This document shows, piece by piece, positions 22,560 through 33,467 of a stretch of 64,000 nt of DNA. How positions within the stretch are numbered: the first letter of the stretch is position 1; each line of letters opens with the position of its first letter. The position numbers and the translations under genes are program-made. The notes beneath the pieces were generated by a model, which saw only the letters and a program-made list of their open reading frames with translations, was not told the DNA's origin and searched no databases. The DNA lies in contig SNVD02009167.1 of assembly GCA_013180625.2 (NCBI GenBank), forward strand, positions 27,501-91,500. The letters run 5' to 3'. Origin of the DNA: Boswellia sacra. Its lineage: Eukaryota > Streptophyta > Magnoliopsida > Sapindales > Burseraceae.

Positions 22560-23320
22560 AACTAATAACCTAAAGAATATATGTTTTGGTCACGATACAA
22601 CTCTTGAGGAGAGAGAGAGATTTGAGGAAAAAAAACTAAATGAACATGAAAAGGTATTTGTTTGGTCCTACGACGATATGCCGAGGGTTAATCACAACAT
22701 AGCAGAACATACCATCCCTACTTATCCACACACGAGACAAGTCAAGCAAAAGTTGAGAAGGATGAGGCTATAATGGGCACAAAATATCAAGGAAGAGGTC
22801 ACTAATCAGATAGAAGCAAAATTTCTAGATGTGGTGAACTACCCTCAGTGGTTGGCTAACATAATCCCAATACCAAAGAAGGATGGGAGAATGAGAATGT
22901 GTGTCGATTATCGGGGCTTAAACAAAGCATCACCGAAGGATGATTTCCCTTTACCACACATAAACGTGTTGGTGAACAGTGCGACTTTAAGTAAGATGTT
23001 TTCATTTGTCGATGATGACAGTAGAAGACAAAATAGAAATAGCTTTCATCAAAGAATATATAGGAGACTTACAAGGTTATGCCGTTAGAAATTGCTGGAG
23101 CAATGTATTAAAAGATGGCTATAACACTCTTCCACGATATGATCCACAAATAGATTGAGGTTTGTGTGAATGAAATGATGGTCAGGTCTGAGACACAAGA
23201 AGGGCATTTCGAAGCTTTGGAGAAGTTCTTAGAGAGGGTGGAAAAATAAAAATTGAGGCTAAACCCGAAGAAATTTATTTTTCGAGTTACGTTAGGAAAG
23301 TTATAAGGGTTTGAAATTGG
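22560..23320 (+). pseudogene. Reverse transcriptase region of element A
   Basis: Begins with a decayed segment FVWSYDDMPRVNHNIAEHTI (about 22665-22725). Then PQWLANIIPIPKKDGRMRMC and VDYRGLNKASPKDDFPLPHI (from about 22840) are the classical gypsy RT fingers and palm start. The FMDG block reads FVDDDS, and the catalytic YVDD box is replaced by CVNE (near 23165), so the polymerase is dead even apart from the stops and frame changes. Confidence 0.82.
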
Positions 23321-23339
23321 AGAACGGGAATAGAAGTTG

Positions 23340-23775
23340 AACTGGATAAGGTGAAAGTTATCACAAAATTACTGACGTCAAAAACAAAAAATGAAGTTCA
23401 AGGGTTCCTAGGGATGGTATTGTACATCAGATGGTTCATTACTAAGCTTAAAATAGTTTGTACGCTGATTTTCAAGTTGTTAAGAAAGAAACAACCAATA
23501 GAATGGAATGAGCAGTGCCAGAAGGCCTTTGAGAAAGTTAAGGCACCCTAAGTTGGGAAAGCTATTGATTTTGTATTTAGACATAAAAAAAGAGATAGTA
23601 GGAGCAATGTTGGTAGAGGTTGAAAAAAAACAGTGTAGAACATGCAATCTACTACTTGAGCAAGAAGTTGTTAGAATATGAGCTCAAGTACACTCAGGTA
23701 GAAAAGACCTGCTTGGCAATGGTATGGGCCTCAAAGAAGCTAGGACACTAATTTCAATCATACAAATTATAAGTA
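23340..23775 (+). pseudogene. RNase H region of element A
   Basis: Follows RT directly. It reads KNEVQGFLGMVLYIRWFI and IEWNEQCQKAFEKVK (23390-23550), the RT connection domain, then YYLSKKLLEYELKYTQVEKT (about 23650-23710), the gypsy RNase H core in another frame, then LAMVWASKKLGH. Stops and frameshifts are present. Confidence 0.7.
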
Positions 23776-23989
23776 GTCTCCAAGATGGATTTGATGAAGT
23801 ATTTGTATGAAACATCATCATTGGTAGGGAGACTAGCAAGGTGGTTGGTGTAGTTATCGAAGTTTGACATCGAGTATGTCACTAAAAAGGTGATAAAAGG
23901 AAGAATCGTGGCTGAATTCTTGGCAATGAACCTGATGGAAGGGGACGAACTATAGGAATTAGAATTTCCTGATGAGCACCTAGCAACTA

Positions 23990-24375
23990 TCGCAATAATG
24001 GGTTGGTAGCTATACTTCAAGGGAATGATAAACAGAAATGAGGTAGGAGTGGAAGTTGTCCTCATTTCACCTACTACAGAAATATTGCCATTTGCCAAGA
24101 AATTCGATCAAGGTCACAAACAACATGGTAGAATACGAGGCATGTGTGTTTTAAGTTGGAGTTTGTAATTTCGATAGGCATTGAGGAAATTAAGGTAATT
24201 GGGGATTCATAGCTAGTCATCTTACGAGCAAAAGAAGAATAGGGTATAAGAGAGAAATAACTCAAGCCATACCTGGAGCATATCAAAAAGTTGAGGACAA
24301 GATTCACTAGGTATGTTTTTAAGCATATGTCTAGGGAAGAGAATCAAATGGCAGATGCTTTGCCAATATCCTCTG
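23990..24375 (+). pseudogene. Second (archaeal-like) RNase H of element A
   Basis: Reads YFKGMINRNEVGVEVVLISP (from about 24010), then the VEYEACV segment near 24128-24150 with the family Glu, then decayed text, then HMSREENQMADAL near 24325-24365 with the last Asp. An additional RNase H after the ordinary one is the hallmark of the Tat/Ogre lineage. It is interrupted by stops. Confidence 0.75.
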
Positions 24376-24459
24376 TTGAGGAGAATCCAAAAAGAATGTT
24401 GATAAAGTCATTAGTGGTAACACATGCTCACTCGTGCTACTAAGAGGAACGAGTTATAG

Positions 24460-25720
24460 AAGTTGGAGTGAAAGAAAAACCTTGGTTTTATGATCTGAAG
24501 AGGTACTTGGAAGAAAAAGCTTTTCCTGAATAAGCGAATAAGAAAGATTGGAAAGCTCTACAGTGGGTAGCCCAACAATTCACATGCCAGGAAGAGATGA
24601 TGTATAAAAGAATGGCAGATGGTCTGCAGATGAGGTGTGTGGATAAGAAGGAAGCTCAGCAGGTCATAGAAGAAGTTCATGCATGAGTTTAAGGGCCTCA
24701 CATGAATGGGTTAGCCTTGGCTAAGAAAATCATGAGACAAGAGTTCTATTGGTTGACCATGGAAACTGCTTGTGTGAAATTTGTGAAACGCTATCATTAG
24801 TGTTAGATTCATAGGCTTTCGACTCGTCAGCTACTAATAGAATTGCAAAGCATGTCATTACCATGGCCCTTCGCTATTTTGGGAATCGACATCATTGGAG
24901 AAATAAGGCTATCAACCTCAAATGGACACCGGTATGTGGTACTAGAGATAGATTACTTTCAAAGTGGATAGAATTCGAGTCTTTCAATAAATAGAAGGCA
25001 AAGCAAATGGCTAGGTTCATCAAAAGAAATATCATCTGTAGATATGCAATGCAATGCCACATCATTTGGTAACAAATAATGGTGTGTAGTTTCAAGGTAA
25101 AACGAGGGAGTTATTTTAACGATATAAGATTGAACATCACAAATCTTCCCCGTATCGCCTATAAGAAATGGTTTAGTAGAGGCGACAGATAAGAACACAA
25201 GGAAGATGCTTGTAAAAATGGTCCAGATTTACAAAGATTGGGCTGAGAAGCTACCATTTGTGTTATGGGGATACAGCACCACCGCTAGGAGCTCGACTAG
25301 GGCAACTCCATTTTTCATACCTTATAGGATTGAAGCAGTATTACCAATACAAGTAAGAATGCAATCAGCAAGGGTCATGACTGAGGCAAAGATCCCAGAA
25401 GACAAGTGGACGCAAGACAAATGTAAACTCTTAGCGGTTTTGGATAAGAAAAGGATGAGGGTTTTGTACCACATGCAATTGTACTAGCAAAGGGTATCCC
25501 AAGTGAAACAGAAGAAGATTAAAGAAGGTGATTTGGTGCTTAAGCAAGCTAGAACAATGATGCCTGATCCATAGGGGAAGTTAGGCCAAATTGGGAAGGG
25601 CCTTTCATAGTCAAAAGGATAATAACCAGTGGTACAATCAAGATATCAAACATGGATGAGAATGAGTTCGTGGAGCTAATCAATATGGACAAGCTGAAAA
25701 GGTACTTCATGTGATGAGAG
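24460..25720 (+). pseudogene. Integrase of element A
   Basis: The N-terminal zinc-binding part is decayed around 24620-24800 (VIEEVHA...GLALAKKIMRQEFYW). The core starts at about 24870 with FAILGIDIIGEIRLS, the first catalytic Asp, and GHRYVVLEIDYFQ. The second Asp region is broken. An open stretch 25206-25487 gives the later core, KMVQIYKDWAEKLPFVLWGY..TARSSTRATPF, and after a stop the C-terminal part KQKKIKEGDLVLK. Several stops lie between these blocks. The enzyme would insert the cDNA; this copy is dead. Confidence 0.78.
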
Positions 25721-26560
25721 AGAATGAAAAGAAAGAAAAAAAAGTAAGATAGAAATAGCTAATTAGAAAATCTGTAAAGGATAGTTAACGACAAGAGTTG
25801 TTTCATGAGCACATTGTTCCAAATGTTGTGCTTTTGATTAATAAAATTATATTTCCTAGGATACAAATATGTTGTGGCAATGATCTTTATAATGCTTACA
25901 TAAGTGAAAAACAACAAACAAGTAGAAATAAACTACATCAATGTCCTCTCTGTCTTTTAACCTACGCAAGACCACCATAACGCTCTCAGCAAGCTCGAGC
26001 GCGGATGATTGGATCAGCAATGGAAGCCTGTAAGGTGACCCACCCCGTGTACTTATCGTCTGTCACCAAGTTGGTAGAAGAAAGCAAGTTCCTCAGAATC
26101 CTATGCTAAGACCAAGAACCCCAAACGTTAGAAAGGAAATGCTCAAATACTCTCCCAAAGATAAAGTCTGGTGGACATGTCACGATCCTCTGCTTATCAA
26201 CGTACTAATGGCAAAAACGAGAGGGAGAGTAGAAAAAACTATTGGTGAGCCCAACTAGAGCAACATAAGCTGTATAAGTCTGGACAGTCACATGTTGAAG
26301 CCTCCACCAAGGGAAATACTAATGGATCAGAATAGCTAGTATGGCGTGAAGATACGTAGTCCAAGACTTTGGTCGATAAAACTTTCATGCAAGATGATTC
26401 TTGTGTCCGTAGCAAAGTGAGTCGACCTGGAGGTGGCTAGAATGGCTAACTTCTCTTGAATTCATATCTGAAGGGTGTGGAGCAAAGCATAAGAAGAGGG
26501 TGCCAAAAAAAAAAAAAAACGATCATATCACGTAAAGAAGAAGAAAACTGCCTAAGAACT
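25721..26560. other. Element A region downstream of pol
   Basis: No domain recognised; includes an A14 run near 26505. It belongs to the long 3' accessory region of element A. Confidence 0.4.
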
Positions 26561-27195
26561 TAGGGCTTACCTTAGACTTCACCCGATCTAGGCTAATCAG
26601 TGTCTCCACCAATACTAGAGGCACCAAAGTAAAACTGGGCTATATCTAAGGAATTATACTCACCAGAAGAGGATCACCAAAATCATATGTTGATACTAAC
26701 TGACAATAAGAGAGAAGGCAGAACTAGGCGATGTAAAGCTAAGAAACGAAAGTCTTTTCCACAGTCCTGATCAAAGGCACCAAAAATGGAAGTTTTACCC
26801 TCATCAATGGTGTAGGTCCCCAAGATGTCAAACAGAATGTGAAAAAGCTTATCATATCCTTTAAAGTGGGACCATTGAGGGGTGACAAAATGACATTATC
26901 AGTGCTTGAGGAAGGCATTCCTAAAATAGCACTAAATTCCTTATACAGGGGGCAAAGCTCTTGCCCATTGAAATGAAAGACATAATCAACAACATGCCAA
27001 AAACCTATAACTACTCTAAGGAAAGGGATGTCGAGCTTTACCTAATGAAGAAACCTCAAGCTGGAAAGATCACTCGATTCTATCTTCTAAATCCTTTAGT
27101 GACTTCAAGAGGGGTTATTGTAGCTTGTAGGAGGCCTCACTCATGATGGCCACTATGAAAAGGAAGGAGGAAGGGTGATGTCCTTATATAGGAAG
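26560..27195 (-). pseudogene. Possible second antisense coding region in element A
   Basis: On the minus strand the frame YKEFSAILGMPSS...LNGPTLKDMISFF is open for a while (about 26960-26740). Upstream lies a TATA-like motif (CTATATAA on the minus strand, 27184-27191). I do not recognise the product. Antisense genes between pol and 3' LTR are known in Tat elements, so a decayed antisense ORF is plausible but unproven. Confidence 0.3.
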
Positions 27196-28499
27196 GAGAA
27201 GGCCTCTAAAAGAGGTTCAAAATCGATGTGGGACTGCTATTATAGGCACGCGTCCATAGTAGTGGTACACATCTATAATAAAGGTATACACTTATAGCTA
27301 GGGGTGTGGTGCCTTTCTAGTGTTCAAATTGAGGTCTAGCCTTCTTTGCTTATTGTGGCGATCAAATTTTAATATTTAATTGAGGGGTGGCCTTCTTTTC
27401 TTGTTATGGCAATCAATTTTGGTACTCAATGAGGGTTACCTTTTTTTACCCAGTTTTGATTGACTGAATTGTTGTCAAAATTTGAGACACAATAAGGATA
27501 AGGCATAAGGTGAGGAAGAAATGAAACATTTCCATCATGAAAAAAAACCATCATCAATACAAGGCCTCAAAATAACATATGTGCATCTAAATAATAAGCA
27601 TCTATGAATCATCGCCAAATGATGACCAAGGATACAAAATATGTATGAAAATGAATACAAAAGAAACAATCAATAGAAGAGCCTATTACCCAGAAGTGCT
27701 CTCTATGGCATCTTGATCATCAAAATAAGAATTCTTCCCCCTCTTTATGATCATCATCATCATCCGCTACACAAGAGGGACCCTTACCATTAGAAGCACC
27801 CATGGGTTGAGAAGGCCTAATATTTATTGTCTAAAGATGCCGAATGTTAGTAGAAGTGCCTTTAGGTCGAGAACACCCCCTGCCTCTCAAAAGGCCTATC
27901 CTACTAGACAAAGTCCTCTCTAGATAATTGACCCGCTGCTAGAGGTCTCTGTTTCGCTCTTGGAGGACCTCATTGACCTGTATGGCCACCTAACCCAAGT
28001 AAAAGCAAGGCATTAGCACTTAAAGAATAAGACATGCATACAGGAAACATAATGAGTTGAGGCTCTTATCGGGTATTGATGGGAGAGCTCGAATATGAGC
28101 CTTTAAGTAGCTGTAAAAAGCATTCTTAGCTGTTCTGTATCCTCTCTAGGGACCTCTATAAAATTTTTACATTTTGTTAGAAAATTGAATGAATGCAAGT
28201 CAAAGAATAGGAGAAAAAGAAAAAAAATATTCACATAAGTGGTGTCCACTAGTACAGAAGGAAACTACAAGCCCTTGTCAACTGGAAGCTCGCAAACATC
28301 GAAAGCCCTATAAGGTGTCTCCACGTATGCTGGATGTGGTCAACCACGTTGGCAAGACAAGGAGCGACTGTCTCCTTAAAAGTTGAAACAGAAGGAGAAG
28401 CACTAGAGGCCTTTTCCCTGACCACTGACACTTGAGGAAGGAGTCATCAGTCAGGGACCGTGAGGAGGAGGAGGACGAGGTGAGGGAGGTAGAGGAGCC

Positions 28500-30330
28500 T
28501 GACCCTTCTCCTAGATGGGGCTGATCTGCCTACCCTTCCATTGCTTAAGAAGGGTGGCCCTAACCCAGTCCATGTAACTATGGTTTTGAGTAGGAAACTG
28601 GAGGTCATCTATGTGTATCCTTGCTAAAAAACTAGGCAATGCCTCCTCACTCAAGACATGAGTGTCTGCCATCTCTAGAGGTTGAGAGGGAGGAATCCTA
28701 CGTTTAGCTAACCCTTTAGCCAATCAAATACACTTTCTCTCATGAACCACATACAGACCTTAGGGCTTACCATCAGCATTTGGAAGGCACAAAGGTCATG
28801 GGCCACCTCCAAGGCAAAGGTCCACTGGTTCCTATACTAGTCCTATGGCCACAACTCAATATTCACCTACAAATAAAATAAAGCATGTGAATATTTTTCC
28901 CAAAAATACGAATTCAAGATGCTAATATAATTTCCTTTGCAGTGTCACAGGTGAGTGCAAAGAGTGTGTTACGATAGATGTCATAAAGGAAAGGCGCATC
29001 AACCCTCTTGCGCCTGTAAGACCATCGAGAGGCCCGTGGATGTCCCTCAGGAGGGTGAGGGATCCATGTTGAGAGAATGTGGTGCTTGCAAGCCCACATC
29101 TGTCTAGAAGAAAAGCAGAAAATGTTACTAGTCGAATTTGGCAAAATAAAAGAACAAAAGATAAAGACACACCTCAACTAAAAATGAGATTCAAGTCACT
29201 AGAACTCGACGTGTTCGCAAACAAAATTGTGCTAAATTAGAAAATGAACCTCTTTACGTACGACTCCACCTCCTCACTTGTCTCAGGCTAACAGCCCTCA
29301 CAATATTGATAGAAAGGAACATGTGGAATGGCATTGGGGCCATCGTAATTAGAACAAAAGCCCAAAAGCCTCTGGACCCACTAACGTTGCATCGCCATTG
29401 TAAGATCGCATAGGTGGCTATCAAAGGGGACTGGCTCCCTAGAAAAAGAAACATTCATCAAAGCAATTAAGTCGAGGGGCATGATCATCATCTCTCTAAA
29501 AGGAAGGTGGAAGATATGAGTGGTGTCCGTCCATCTGTCCACCAAAGCCACCAAAGCACGACGATTTATGCATGTCTGCTAAATAGGCCAAGTCTCAATG
29601 AACTTATTGAATGTAGCATCTGAAAAACGCCTTCATAGCAGACCCTGTAGGATGGTGTTATACCACTTGCAAGCACAAGAATAAGAGCCCCCAGGCTTAT
29701 GCATGTTCTCCACTTGAAAGAAGGAAAAGAAAAAAAAGGGTGTTAATAAAAATAGAAGGGGTGAAAGTGCAAAAGAGGAAGAATGGAATATACAAGCAGG
29801 CGCCTGTAATTTGGAACCCTAAAGGCACGCACCCTTTGAGGAGAAACTCTAATAGCACAGAGCTTAGCACCGAAACAAAGAAAAACCTAGAGGTGCCAAG
29901 TTCATCCTAAAGGCGCACACCTCTAACAAAAAAACTCTAAAGGCAAGTGCCATGTTCTAGCCTTAAGGTCGTGCATCTCTAACTACCTACAGGCACCAAG
30001 ACTAACCTATAGGCATGCGCCTCTATTCAAGCTTTAACGCCTTTAATAAAGACACCCTAATTTCCAAAATGCAAAATGCATACAAAACATATCAAAATGC
30101 CTTTTCTATGCTATAAGGCACCAAAACAAGATAAAAGGGGAAGAGAACTTACCTTAGAGAAGTCATGACCAGCCAAATCCCATGGAATTACGACATCACC
30201 ATTGATTGCACCATCGATAAGGGCTTATTGCAATGTCGAGGCATGACGAGGGAGCGTGATCTCAACCAGGTAGCTTGCCTTTGATGATAGAGCTAGAAAA
30301 TACAAAGATTCAAAAGAAACTTTAAGAGAG
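28500..30330 (-). pseudogene. Antisense plant-mobile-domain (PMD) gene in element A
   Basis: Read on the minus strand, opposite to gag-pol. A first exon-like part at about 30305-30165 reads ALSSKASYLVEITLPRHAST and NGDVVIPWDLAGHDF. Then come ACKWYNTIL and RRFSDATFNKFIETWP (about 29690-29590), DRWTDTTHIFHLPF (about 29540-29500), MMIMPLDLIALMN, then WAFVLITMAPMPFH (about 29370-29330) and a WACKHHILSTWIPHPP segment with RASRWSYRRKRVDAPF (about 29100-28980), ending near 28511. The order and motifs fit the plant mobile domain (MAIN/MAIL1 and transposon PMD proteins). Single stops break it. PMD genes captured in antisense are known in some Tat elements; function there is unclear. Confidence 0.65.
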
Positions 30331-30521
30331 AAATCGGAGAAAACGCAGAGAGAAGGTGACAACCAAAAAAAATGAAAGTTTGTTTATAAACTGGTTTAAA
30401 TGCTACAAGCGCCACCGGTTGTATAGACGCCTACCTTTAATTAGAGACGTGCGCCTCTAAGTTTGAATTTGGGTTTCGGCACAATTCTAACCGTGATTTT
30501 TTAAGAATTTTTAGGGGTCCC

Positions 30522-32460
30522 TATTAACAGGGCTTTCATCTTATCAGAGCGTTTGCGAGCACAACATTGTGTCAATGCCTCTTTCAAGACTTAAGGGAAC
30601 ACAAATGAGACATGAGCATGTTTGGAGAAATAGAGTTGCCACTCAATTATACAATTGAGAATGAATGAAGGCAATCTGATCTTTTACTTCATGACCTAAA
30701 CTACCCTCATCCCTTTAGAGATGGGTTCGAGAAGTTAGGTACGAGCCATTCGCCTCACTTGGATCAAAATCCAGCCTCCACTAGAGTATATCAAATAAGA
30801 ATAACTCATGTTATTATACACTCCACTTAGGGTAGTTTGTTTTATGCACACATTGTTCATTTTAACTTCTTTAAGACGTGCAAGGTGATATTCATTTAAT
30901 AACAATTGTATTTCATACAAAGAAAGAGAAAAGAGAATAGAGTTATAATTCCTTTCAAACATGGGGGATACTGGATAGGATGACATCAATTTTTTATTCA
31001 ACAAATAAAGTAATTCAACTTTTAAACTCTTCAAAACATCACATTCATATAAATCTATTATTCAATAAAAAGCATATTCATGCATATTCAATATAAACAT
31101 TCAAATTGAGATTTGATAGATAATAAATTCCTCACCACCATATGTAAGTTTATTTAATATCTATCAGGCCTCTTTCATGGCATCATTCAAGTATTTATTC
31201 TAAGTAATAGTCCCTCACCATCAATATCACTCCAACATCACTTCATGGCATTATTCTAATCATATTTCAAAACATAAAATTTTATTTAAAAATAAAATCA
31301 ATCAACTAATTAAAATTCAATAGAAAGCCATAATCTAGAATCATAGCACTTCTACCTAGATTTAATAATTCTATCATGATAATTCCACCTAAGCATGGCA
31401 ATTCTAACCTATTCATAATAATCATAGTAAATCATGTCATTTCTAGCCTAAATATGGTATTTTTAACCTAATTCAATCAATCAACATCAATCATGGCTAT
31501 TCTAGCCTAATTCAAGCATTCAAGGGTAAATATGGTAATTCTTACCTATTCTATGCTTTTCCCTAGCATGCTTCCAAGCAATTGTAAATCTTTTTAGCAT
31601 GATTCTAATCATGTGCTCTTAATCATGATTCTATCATGTGCTCCTTAGCATAATTCTAAGCATTTGCAAAAAAAAAATAAACTCCTAATCATGTTTCTAG
31701 ATAAAGGAGGGAAAGACGACTTACCTTGACAAGCAGTTCCACCTTGCATAAAAAATAAGGATTAAACAATTCCTATAATCCTAAACATGCTTCTAAGCAT
31801 AAAAATAGATCCTAATCATACTTATTCTAAAGCAAGAAAAATGAAGAAGAAATAATGAGAGAGAAGAGGAAATTACTCTCAGAATGTATCCTTTTTGGGT
31901 TTAGAGTAATATAAAATGCCTAAAATTTAGACTAGAAAAGACTCCTTGAATTCTCAAGTGTGTCTTTAAGAGGGAGAAGAGATGAATTTAATTTCTATTG
32001 AAAAGTGAGGAAAGGGGTGTTTAGTAGGAGAGGGATGCGGTTGAAAAAGGCGTAAAAAAAACAAAAAAGAAAGGTTTCAATTAAGATTTTCGAAATCTAA
32101 AAGGATTAAGATTTTCCAAATCTAAAAGGACAACAATCAGTCGGTTGTTGGGAGACTGTCGGTCGACACTCTATTAGCTCATTGGCTATTGGCAGAAAGC
32201 CAACTAGCACTCTAACAGTCGACCGACTGTTGGTCAATAGCTAGCCGATTGTTGCCACCAGACCTTCATATTTTGTAACTTTTCAGTGTAGTCCCTTCTG
32301 ACCTTCTTCTGTTCGATTGCACATAACTTTTTGAGTTCAACTCCGATTTATGATCTGTAAATTTCTATGTTAACTAAACATCCGTCGCGTTACAACGGTA
32401 TATGACTCATCAACATTCATATTCATTTCATCATTGAGTATCAAAATTTAATTGTCTACA
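30522..32460 (-). mobile_element. Solo LTR C2 with perfect target duplication
   Basis: A 1939-bp reverse-oriented LTR of family C. The flanking 5-mer GTCCC occurs at 30517-30521 and again at 32461-32465, a perfect target duplication. Read on the minus strand it starts TGTAGACAATTAAATTTTG and ends CCCTGTTAATA. No internal retroelement sequence accompanies it, so the element was lost by LTR-LTR recombination. It sits in the accessory region of element A. Confidence 0.9.
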
Positions 32461-32465
32461 GTCCC

Positions 32466-33111
32466 TGAGAGAATTCAAAATTACATTGAGACTCCTGAGC
32501 GTTGTAGAATTCCATCCAGAACCATAAAATGATACAAAATTGTATCTGAGGACTTGCAAATAGTGCAGAATCATACCAACACCCCATAGAAAATGTAGAA
32601 TCGTACCAAACACCCCAAAGTGTGCAATTGCACTGGGACCCCCAACAACAGAATTTAGAATTTCCATGAGCTCATGTAAAGAGTGTGAAACCATACCAAC
32701 AAAATTCAAATAGAAGACTTTTAGAAAGTGCAAAACAACACCGAAATCCTCAAGTGTGGAATTGTGCAGGGATATCTTTAGAGAGTGTGGAGTCATACCA
32801 AAGACTGACAGCGAGTGCACAACACCAAAATCCTTGAGTGTAGAATTTAGAATTTCAACAAGCTCATTTAGAATTTAGAATTTCAACAAGCTCATTTAGA
32901 GAGAGTAGAATGGCAACACAAATATCAGGCAGTGTAGGATCACCTTAAAAATGGGCAAGCGATGTAAGATCACCTTAAAAGCCATTAGGTAGTGTAAGGT
33001 CACCTTAAAAACTATCGAAGCATCAAACGTAGTGAAATCCAGACATCAGACTCGAAACAGGTAAGTGCAAAGTATAATATACTTTGTTTGATGATTGTGT
33101 TCCACAAAACC
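32466..33111. repeat. Degenerate ~30-bp tandem repeats before the 3' LTR of A
   Basis: Units built on GTGTAGAATCATACCAACACC alternating with CTCAAGTGT-like linkers recur about every 28-31 bp over 400 bp (for example near 32570, 32598, 32690 and 32785). Element B carries a different tandem array in the equivalent position. Confidence 0.65.
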
Positions 33112-33129
33112 CCCAAAGTAGGGGCAAAC
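33112..33129 (+). other. Polypurine-tract region of element A
   Basis: CCAAAGTAGGGGCAAAC immediately before the TGTAAGC start of the 3' LTR. The equivalent site in element B reads CAAAGTAGAGGGTAAAAC. It primes plus-strand synthesis. Confidence 0.65.
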
Positions 33130-33467
33130 TGTAAGCATTAGAATTTTTCTTATGGGTTTTAGGCCCAATGATAATAACCGGAGACATCAAATCAAAGGAT
33201 TTTTATGAGTCGTAGAGACACCAAGAATCAACATCAAGAATGAAGTAGAAAAGCTAAGTAGGCTTAGGACTAATGCGTGCTGATAGGGAGAGGTTGAGAC
33301 CCTAAGAACTATGTTCCCCTGACGCATACAGTGAAAGTCAGTGCAAAAAAACTAGAAATAAGGTTGCTTATAGGCTAGAGTTAGCACCTTTAGCATTACG
33401 AGCGCACTCCTCTAGCTAGAGGTGGATTACATGTGCTGCTAGTTATTACAAGTGACTAATAACACCA
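33130..33467 (+). repeat. 3' LTR of element A, proximal fragment
   Basis: 338 bp aligning to the start of the LTR at 14217, including AGACATCAAATCAAAGGATT and AGAATCAACATCAAGAAT. It stops where the LTR of element B begins (TGTAAGCTTAAAAATT). The rest of the LTR is found after B. Confidence 0.85.
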
